Positions 15,802-17,511 of a stretch of 17,511 bases of DNA are shown piece after piece. The notes beneath the pieces were generated by a model that was not told where the DNA came from, ran no database searches, and saw nothing but the letters and a program-made list of their open reading frames with translations. Each line of letters begins with the position of its first letter. Position 1 is the first letter of the stretch. The stretch lies in NCBI GenBank assembly GCA_002497765.1, contig DAET01000002.1, positions 841 through 18,351 of the forward strand. Reading direction: 5' to 3'. The position numbers were made by a program, and so were the translations under genes. This stretch comes from Euryarchaeota archaeon UBA486 (GTDB taxonomy: Archaea; Thermoplasmatota; Poseidoniia; Poseidoniales; Poseidoniaceae).

Positions 15802-15810
15802 CCATTAGAA
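15802..15810 (-). promoter_or_regulatory. TATA-like box for the small hypothetical gene
   Basis: On the minus strand TTCTAATGG is centred near 15806, 25 nt upstream of the ATG at 15781. No ribosome binding site is seen before that ATG, so a leaderless transcript fits. The 15782-15873 interval is a divergent promoter region shared with the large Ig-like protein gene; a GATAGG-like stretch at 15847-15852 is a weak TATA candidate for the other direction. Confidence 0.4.
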
Positions 15811-15873
15811 TGCTACGACCGACTGGATTCAACGCAGGGAGCCCTTGATAGGGGATAACGCCTGCACATCAGC

Positions 15874-17511
15874 ATGCGGTGGGCGCTCCTCCTGACGGTG
15901 TTCCTCCTGCCGATGGCCATCCCACTCAGCGAGGGTTGGGCTGAAGATGTCGGTCGAGATGGCGCATGGGTTGAGTGGACTGCCCCCGAGAGAGTCTATG
16001 TTCACCAGAACGAAACCGTCAGCACGTACATCACGCTGCACAACAAGGCAGACGAGAATCAAGCATTTACGATCGAGGCGCTCTCCATTCCTGCACCGCT
16101 GACAACCGTGGGCCTTCCAGCGACGGAGCTTCTTGTTCCCAATCATTTGAAACAAATCGCCTTTGGCATCCGTGCACCACTCAGCGCCACCTACCAAACC
16201 CTCACCGTTTCCTTCTCCATCACCAGCGACCTTCACCCCGAATTCAACGAAACCGTTGAGATGAGCGTGGCCATCGTACCCCGTTCAAATCTCAACTTTG
16301 GAGTGGATGATTTCGCAGCGTTTACCGTGGACGAATTGGTACGAACTGCGGTGGCGGTGAACATCACAAACAACGCCTCGTTGAGCGATGATGTCACCTT
16401 CAATCTCTACACGGACTCCGACTGGTCTTGGGGCTGGAACATGCCTGAGGTCAACGGTAACGAAGCCTACACGACGTTGGCACCGGGCACTTTGGCCTAT
16501 GTGTATCTCTGGATCGAGGTACCTGCGGTTGAAAACGGAGCCCCACTTGCCGAAACCGGTCCGCGGTTCATCCTCTCTGCTGTTTCAGGCCTTGACATGG
16601 CGGTGGAAACATGGACGTTTGATCTCTTGATGAACGAAAAGAAAAACGCCACCATCGACAGCATCGAGAGCGCATTAACGGTCGCTCCAAATCAAGACGG
16701 GCGTGTGCAGGCTGTGGTTCGAAACGTTGGAAACACCCCCAATACGCTCAACATCACGCTGCAAGGGCTTACGGCGAGCGACAACCCCCTTCCCAACACG
16801 CCCAAAGCTGACCGATTCAACAGCAGTGGCTGGGTTGTTGCCCTGTTTGGTGGATTGGAAGACATCGTCTTGCAGCCCAACGAGTCCAGGGTTATTGAAA
16901 TCGGATTTCAAGCCCCCAACACCTTCGAAGGAGCGATGCATGTTGAGTTGCAGGTCTTCGCCAATGGGGCGGCCACAACCGTCAGCACCGCTCGTACAGT
17001 GGCCACCATCAATCGCATCTCAGCGGGTGAAGTGGAACATGAACCATCGGGTTGCCTGGCCATCTTACCCAACGAGTCCTGCACGGTGAGCGTTGATGTT
17101 TTCAACACCGGGAACGCCTACAACACCTTCATGCTCAGAGAAGTCGGCACCACGGGTGGGTTTGAGGTGAATGTTCCGGCGGGTGGACAACTCGTCCAAG
17201 CCAACCAAGGTGCTCGCTTTGACGACATCACCATCACCGCCTCTGCCGATGCCTTAGCGTTCACCGTGGGAACGACCACCATCGAGGTGTTGGACGACAC
17301 CGGTCAAGTCGTGGACAGCACCACTGTTGAGATGAAGGTTGCACCTCAAATCAAATGGTCATTCAGGAACGTGGAAGAGCAGGTCAACGCCAAAGGGCGG
17401 CTTTCTATTGCAATGGAAGTGCGTAACGACGGGAACGCCGTTGACGGGTTGATCGTGCAGTTGCAGTCAAGTCACTCAGTGGACATGGGATTCATCCCAC
17501 CTGACATTGCC
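15874..17511 (+). CDS. large secreted Ig-like repeat protein (3' end outside window)
   Basis: The frame from the ATG at 15874 is open without a stop to the window end: 546 codons, incomplete. It begins with a signal peptide (MRWALLLTVFLLPMAIPLSE, then GWAE). The rest is beta-rich and Ala/Thr/Val/Asn-rich, with NxGN turns: VRNVGNTPN near residue 283, VFNTGNAYN near 408 and VRNDGNAVD near 515. These mark NEW3/CARDB-like Ig domains about 105-125 residues long, the same type as in the subtilase. Two cysteines in GCLAILPNESC (about 393-403) could form a disulfide. No catalytic domain is seen in the visible part. It is probably a surface or secreted protein; a C-terminal membrane anchor would be expected beyond the window. 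A clear ribosome binding site is absent. Confidence 0.88.
   Translation, partial: MRWALLLTVFLLPMAIPLSEGWAEDVGRDGAWVEWTAPERVYVHQNETVSTYITLHNKADENQAFTIEALSIPAPLTTVGLPATELLVPNHLKQIAFGIRAPLSATYQTLTVSFSITSDLHPEFNETVEMSVAIVPRSNLNFGVDDFAAFTVDELVRTAVAVNITNNASLSDDVTFNLYTDSDWSWGWNMPEVNGNEAYTTLAPGTLAYVYLWIEVPAVENGAPLAETGPRFILSAVSGLDMAVETWTFDLLMNEKKNATIDSIESALTVAPNQDGRVQAVVRNVGNTPNTLNITLQGLTASDNPLPNTPKADRFNSSGWVVALFGGLEDIVLQPNESRVIEIGFQAPNTFEGAMHVELQVFANGAATTVSTARTVATINRISAGEVEHEPSGCLAILPNESCTVSVDVFNTGNAYNTFMLREVGTTGGFEVNVPAGGQLVQANQGARFDDITITASADALAFTVGTTTIEVLDDTGQVVDSTTVEMKVAPQIKWSFRNVEEQVNAKGRLSIAMEVRNDGNAVDGLIVQLQSSHSVDMGFIPPDIA

Overview
The window looks like a chromosomal segment of a marine planktonic euryarchaeon, most probably Marine Group II (Candidatus Poseidoniales, Thermoplasmatota). 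This is inferred from gene content, not from a database search. Evidence: an archaeal 5' end of 23S rRNA with no 16S gene in front of it, an archaeal RNase P protein (Rpp21/Rpr2 type), archaeal-type GAPDH and PheT, but a bacterial-style zinc-LID adenylate kinase; tightly packed genes with GAGGTG-type ribosome binding sites or apparently leaderless starts; and large secreted or membrane-anchored proteins with NxGN-type Ig-like repeats and a proline-rich tail. GC looks moderate to high.

Layout. Positions 1-195 (minus) are the 5' end of 23S rRNA, running off the left edge. Upstream lies a 243-bp region with a TATA-like promoter, a perfect 9-bp tandem repeat and a hairpin. From 10090 down to 439 is a long minus-strand run: a membrane-anchored subtilase (5120-10090), adk, RNase P component 4, a YhbY/CRM RNA-binding protein, an ArsB/NhaD-superfamily permease, and a zinc-ribbon/poly-proline/TPR protein. 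Upstream of the subtilase, also minus, is archaeal GAPDH (10158-11195).

At 11196-11331 transcription diverges. The plus strand carries an unusual protein with a GXGXG (GltB3/FwdC-like) domain followed by a possibly degenerate FMN-barrel-like region. It is followed with tiny gaps by pheT and a SRAP/YedK-family DNA-crosslink protein. A small hypothetical gene (15338-15781, minus) overlaps the SRAP gene tail to tail. Beyond a second divergent region, a large secreted Ig-like repeat protein starts at 15874 and stays open to the window end.

How the genes work together. adk, rnp4 and yhbY form a coupled housekeeping set (nucleotide balance, tRNA 5' processing, RNA binding or ribosome assembly). 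The subtilase and the Ig-like protein are cell-surface proteins of a protein-degrading lifestyle. No CRISPR array, tRNA, insertion sequence or obvious defence island is visible. The most interesting items are the GXGXG/degenerate-barrel fusion, the subtilase with Asp in the expected oxyanion Asn position, and its cytoplasmic tail carrying a UIM-like motif and an aromatic C-terminal motif.
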